Positions 33,301 through 39,300 of a stretch of DNA of 64,000 nucleotides are shown one piece after another. The DNA is taken from the NCBI GenBank assembly GCA_964017235.1, contig OZ024940.1, forward strand, positions 24,805,615-24,869,614, given 5' to 3'. The notes under the pieces were generated by a model that worked only from the letters and a program-made list of their open reading frames with translations, searched no databases and was not told the DNA's origin. The position numbers and the translations under genes were made by a program. Every line of letters begins with the position of its first letter. The first letter of the stretch is position 1. The stretch is from Sabellastarte sp. h YS-2021 (taxonomy: Eukaryota > Annelida > Polychaeta > Sabellida > Sabellidae).

Positions 33301-36300
33301 TCCGATAACTGGAGGATCAGTAGGTGCAAAATAATGCATTTTACGGCGTGAAATAATATTCCAATAACGATCGATATGCAAAGGCAAATTACAGTTTGAT
33401 ATCGATATTGAAATTACATTTAAATCCCTACACTAGTGTTAAGTTCTCTCCACTATACCTCAGATGCAGTCTTTCCAATCCACACATGGACATGTCTAAT
33501 CGGCACATAGTTTGGCCTACCGGCCATCTGTACGAGTGTAACATTCAGCAGGATATAGACATCGGACATAAAGAACTGACCCAACATCTCAAACGGCAGC
33601 AGAACTGGGTGGTCTTTCTGTTTGATGAAAAAAAAAAATAACCAAGATATCAGACAAATTTGAAAAATTTTGTTGTAATTTTAATTTTTATTAGATAAAT
33701 ACTTACCATTTCCTGACCATTGCTATATGTTGGTGCCATCCAACTCACTGGCCAACGTTGAGAAACGTTTTAAGAAACCTTAAGAGGCCAGTGAGTGAGT
33801 GTGAACTAGCATGTCCCCCTAGTGGTCATGTGACCACGCTAGTAAACAACCTTCATTATTTTTGTTGCAGAAAATACTCCCCTAGTACTGAATCTGCGGG
33901 GAGGCAGGGGGGGACTATCCTGGTCAGGAAATGGTAAGTATTTATCTAATAAAAATTAAAATTACAACAAAATTTTTCAATTTTATTGCGAAAAATACAC
34001 TTACCATTTCCTGACCATTGCTGAATGCAGCCTTCATGGAAGGAGGGCAGTACTAGAATTTAAAGACCCAGTACACCACTCTGCACAGCTATCATACACA
34101 GCACAAACCTATAGGCATTCAGATCCAAACTAACCTCCCAGATGAGGCAGTGGAACTGTTGAGCACTACAAAACAACACAGCCTTGTTGCTGTTGCTGTT
34201 GCTGTTGTAGGAAGGAAGTAATCATAACAGAGACTCACTACCTAGCCTACAACTAAAACATTATGAGAAGTTTACATTGAAATTTACATGCATACTACAA
34301 CATATAAACTTCCAACAGTCACCACATACCATACAGATCCCCTAAATCATAGTATGTAGTTGAAGTTCTCACAAACTGACAGTCATTGTCACAGTTGAAT
34401 GTTGCATCTAGACAAACATCCAACACCCACACAGGTGACACAAATATTGGAAGTGTCATCAGCATATTGTGTAATTCCAAGCCTGAATGAAGTCAACAAT
34501 TCTGCCTAATAAAAAGACAGATAGTATGACAGACATACAGATGCAAATGTATACTAAAGTATCAAAATAGGTATCACACATATACTTATAAGATTGCAAA
34601 CTGTAGGACACAATATCAAAGTCTGACCACAAGCAAACCAAGCAGGTGAGACTGAAAATTGGTGAAAAAGTTATGGTTTCCAGTAACAGGCATCTGAAAA
34701 TTCATATACAGAAACACTATACTAAAACCTAAAGATTCTTGCTTTGACTCGCTGCTGTTGAGAGTCAGAATTTGACTTCTCCTCAGTCAAAAAGCTAGTC
34801 TGCCTACAGCAAGATAAGATAGTAGACCTGAAAATATCTGCTGTAAAGCCTTCCTAACTAGGCACAGACAAGACATAATAATTCCTCATTGAATCCTTTG
34901 TCCCAAGTAAAAGTATTTCAAAACCTCACAAGACAAAGAGATCTATCTTGAGTAAAACTGCTGTCCCAGTGATTGAGAGCTGGCATATCGACCGGCTTAA
35001 CTGAAGTAGGCCCATCCAAAGCCAACTGAATCTTGGCTAATAAATGGCCAGAGCCACTTGTGAGCAATACTCATTCAAAGTAAGGGAAGACAAAGCTAAC
35101 GAAAATACCCTTCTTCCTTTGCCTAATGCCAAAGTCAAAAGAAAGACCGTCTTGAAAGTTAATAACCTCCAAGAAATCTTCCCCAAAGGCTCAAACGGCT
35201 GTCTGGTGAGACCAAACAAGACCAGAGACAAAAGGAAAAGAAGGCTTAACCTATTGACTACTGGATTGTCTCTATAGAAATATGTCAACAATCTATACAG
35301 CTGAAGAGTTCTAGAGACTTATTCTCCTTCAAGGAAAGCAATCTACCATTGTTATTCTGAAACCAGCAATAGTAGATGGCTTAAGATTCCTTTCCTTAAA
35401 GAAATAATTAAGGAAATTTGCTACATCTAGAAAAGAAGTATCTGAGAAGTTCACCACAAAGAAGCCTCAGATGTGCATAGATTTACCAGGTCCCACAACC
35501 AAGAACATCCACCATGACCATCATGATTCAATCATGATGAATCTGCACCTGAAGGTGGTCATCTTCTAAATCACCTGAAGAATCCTTGGCTATCCTGGTG
35601 CAATCATGATGATTCTGCACCTGTAGGTGATCATCTTGAGTCACCTGAGGAATGAGAACCACTGGAAACAAACACAAAGCTGTCCAGATCCTCCCAAGAA
35701 ATGAGTAATGCACCTGATCCCCAAGCCCCACAGTCTAAGAAAGGAAACACATACACTGGAAGCTTAAGATTCAGGTTATTGGATACCAATGGCATAATGA
35801 TTGAACTCACCAGCAAGGGAAGCCTTAAAAAGGAACCTTTGTGGAACAGATCCACCAGATCCCAAAAATAAGACATCCCTAGTCACTCTGATGCAATCCA
35901 GATGATTCTGCACTTAAATCTTGGAGTAGCCATTCTTAATAGCTACAAAAAGAATTTTCTTGACTTTCCTGAGATCTTTGACTTATCCAGATAACCTCTC
36001 AAGACTCTCACTGGACAAAGAAACCTATCTTGCACCAAAGCATGATCTAAAGAAGGTTCCAAAACAGGAATGACTACAGGTTGAAAAACCAAAGGAGCCT
36101 TAGAAGCCAAATGATTCACCTGCATCACCTGAAGAATCAAGGTCACAGGACCAAACAAACTGTCCAGTCCATCCCAAGAAAAGTTGAAAAAGACAAGCTT
36201 GTGGTTCAAACTAGTTGCAAAACAAATCCATCATTGGTGATTGTAATCAAAGACAGATTTGATTGAACACCTGAATCAGAATAGAAGATTCAAAAGTCAT

Positions 36301-39300
36301 CCAAAACACATTCAATTTGAATCACCTTGACTCTCATGAACAAAGAATTTGTTAGAACATTTGTATACCCTGGGAAGTGATATGCCTGAATCTGAACCCA
36401 TCGCATTCGTCCAAGGAATGATTCTTCAGATAAGGAAACACATTCCTGAAAGTGGGTACCTCCCTACCTGTTCAGATAGGAAACCACTGAAGAACTGTCT
36501 GTGGAAATCAACAGATTTAGAATCCGAATCAGACTTCCAAATGATTCTAAAGGTAGTAGCACTGTTAATGTGGAGTCTTGACCCCTCATGATACAACAGA
36601 CCACTGGCTGTTTGATGCCATAATTGTGCATCCCAACCCTAAAAGAAAGCATCTAATAACAGAAGGAGATTGTGCTCCTTCTGATGAAGTAATGGGAGCT
36701 CCTGCAAATTTGAAAAGTCGGTCCACCACTGAAGATGATCCCTGAGAACCTGAGAATATCACAAGATCTCTGGAACTCTAGAAGATAGCCTTGACCAAAA
36801 TGACCCAATGGCCTTGTCTTATCCTATGAAGCCATGCCACCAACCAGAAAAATGGCTTCCTAGAAACCATTAACTGGAGAATCTGCAATTCAAAATAAAA
36901 ACCCTGAGACTGGGACTTAACTTGATATAATAAATCATGATCCAAACCTGGCTTTAGACATGTACCAAATGTATATAAAGTGGTGACACCGAATGCCTTC
37001 TACTACAGCCATCATGTTCACTATCATTTGATACCAGCAGAGCCGAAAATAAACCATTTCAAAGAGCCAGGCAATGAAATGGTCTATATACTGGTAAAAC
37101 ATGATGCGTTCTTATAGATCCCACAGTTTCACCATGTACTGACATAGCGAAGAGACAATGAACTGGTGTGATCTGTCATCAACACTGAAGTGAAGATAAA
37201 AATTCGCGTGAATCCGGCTACGAAAGAATGCCACTGTAAGGAAAGGTACAAATACCTCCATTCACTTACTAGAAACAAAAGCAAATATTCCAATATTGCG
37301 AAATTAAGGTACATGTAAAGGCCTGTTTAACTGACCTCAACTATTGGTGGTAGCCATCTCTTCCCAGCTTATGACAACCGATAAACTGTAAAATTGCAGC
37401 GATATCCCCATCTTACTGGTGTTATCGCCCTTTTGTCGATCATTTCATAAACAGCTCCTATCAAACTGTTGTCTCTCGCCCTTTTTTTTTTTTTTTTTTT
37501 TTAACTTCAAAACCCATGTCCACAAATGTTTTCTGCATATGGATCAGAACTACTTCCTGCTACTGTCGCTTCCGTGAAAAAAATGGATGAAAAAAGTCCT
37601 GCTACTGTCTGAACAAGTAAGAAATTGTATATCTGCGAAACTGGACATACATTCCTCCTAAACAATTACTCCATTAAAAACATTACTAACTTATATTACT
37701 TCTAATTCCCCCATGTCTATCTGAGGAACAGAGTAAGAGGAAGAATTGTCATAAAAGGGACAAAAGTATATGTTGTAGTGCCTTTTATGACGTTTCTAGT
37801 CATATGTCAGATTTGGCCCTTCCTAACATAAGAATCCCCATAACATGAGATTACAAAATGAAGTTTTTCGGGGCATCTGACATGTGTCCACCAAGAAAAA
37901 ACTTCATTAACAGTGAAAAATGCACTCCTTATCCCACTAAAATATTTAAAGAGATATGTTAGAGCACTGAAAGATCTGAAACACTCCTGGTGAGCAAAAA
38001 TTCAGGATCTTTGAGGACTGTAATTGCAAATATTCTGGTGACAAACCAAGAAATTGCTGATATTCTATGAGAAGTAGCTAATCCTTATAGATCCTTGAAG
38101 AAATCCTGCCAGAGGTCCTGCTAGACCACTTCCAATAATTCTTATCCAAGATTTGACATGCTCTCTAGCTGCTGCAGAGAACCAGAGAACATGTACTCTT
38201 GAATAATAAATTGACAATGGCTACTAGTTATATGTACCGGTGCCGGTTTCCAGCAGAAAAACCGGTAAAAAAAATATAGACTGAAAAGGCAATTGCTGAG
38301 ATGAATCACAACTCCGGTCATCTGTCAAACCGATTCCAGACCTTTGAGGAGGTATGGAAACTCGATTGTGTTCGGATGACGTCATTCAGGTATTTTCCTC
38401 CGTGAAAAGTTCCGACTGAAGTCCATCGGAAGAAATAAATGGAGAACAGATCAAATCTGCATTCGGAACTTGTCCAAGAGCATGTCTGACCCCAAAGGGG
38501 ATTCCATCCAGTCACCCCTTCGGCAGAGAATGACGTGGTGAGATATATGCTACCAAACTCCCGGCTAAATGAACCCGACGAGTGAACAGGTTTATAACAA
38601 TCGAATTGTCTTTCATGGCGACTTCCTTGGTTGCCTAGCAACCTGTAAACTGTCCCTGCCGGAGCTAGTAAGACTGCCGACAGTTTCAGTGTATATTGTT
38701 GTAAATCTTCAATCTAGTGGACAAAAAATATAAAAATAAAAGAACTTGGCTCATCTTCATGAAACACAAGCCTTTTGAAGGAAAAATTGAATTCTGAATA
38801 GAGGAATCCTCTTCATCCAACAACGAAACATCAATGCCGCCATCTTAGAAATAGTGGCGCTCAATCCACCATAAAATGTCCACAAAAGCACTTTCCCTCT
38901 GTGCTTTTTTAATTTCGTCCTGAGAAGACATTGTCAACACAGATGTCTTACCACAGAACTCAAAAAGCCACAAAAACCATCAAACTTAATAAAAATCCCA
39001 ATAGAAAAAAATACGTCCACACTCTGGGATGGCCAACAAAAATAATGAAGGTTGTTTACTAGCGTGGTCACATGACCACTAGGGGGACATGCTAGTTCAC
39101 ACTCACTCACTGGCCTCTTAAGGTTTCTTAAAACGTTTCTCAACGTTGGCTAGTGAGTTGGATGGCACCAACATATAGCAATGGTCAGGAAATGGTAAGT
39201 GTATTTTTCGCAATAAAATTGGAAAATTTAATAGTAATTTAAATTTTTATTAGAATTACTTACCATTTCCTAACAGTAGCTATTTTTTGGAGCCATCCAA

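Larger units (their letters stand above)
33702..39199 (-). mobile_element. Decayed DIRS-like tyrosine-recombinase retrotransposon
   Basis: About 5.5 kb bounded by inverted repeats of about 166 bases (33702-33867 and 39034-39199). On the minus strand the interior holds, in order, an RT/connection remnant with LRDHLQWWTDFSNL, an RNase H remnant with QTASGLLYHEGSRLHIN, and tyrosine-recombinase remnants with LCPVRVLRGYLDKSK, TFKTVFLLTLALGK and DACYWK. That gene order and the inverted ends are characteristic of DIRS-type elements, which integrate by a tyrosine recombinase instead of a DDE integrase. All frames are broken by stops and frameshifts. It sits inside intron 2 of the gelsolin-like gene, in the same orientation. 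Confidence 0.75.

Noticed and set aside
33396-33641. Plus-strand open frame of 81 codons
   Set aside because: It is the antisense shadow of gelsolin exon 3, whose minus-strand reading has splice sites and a domain match.
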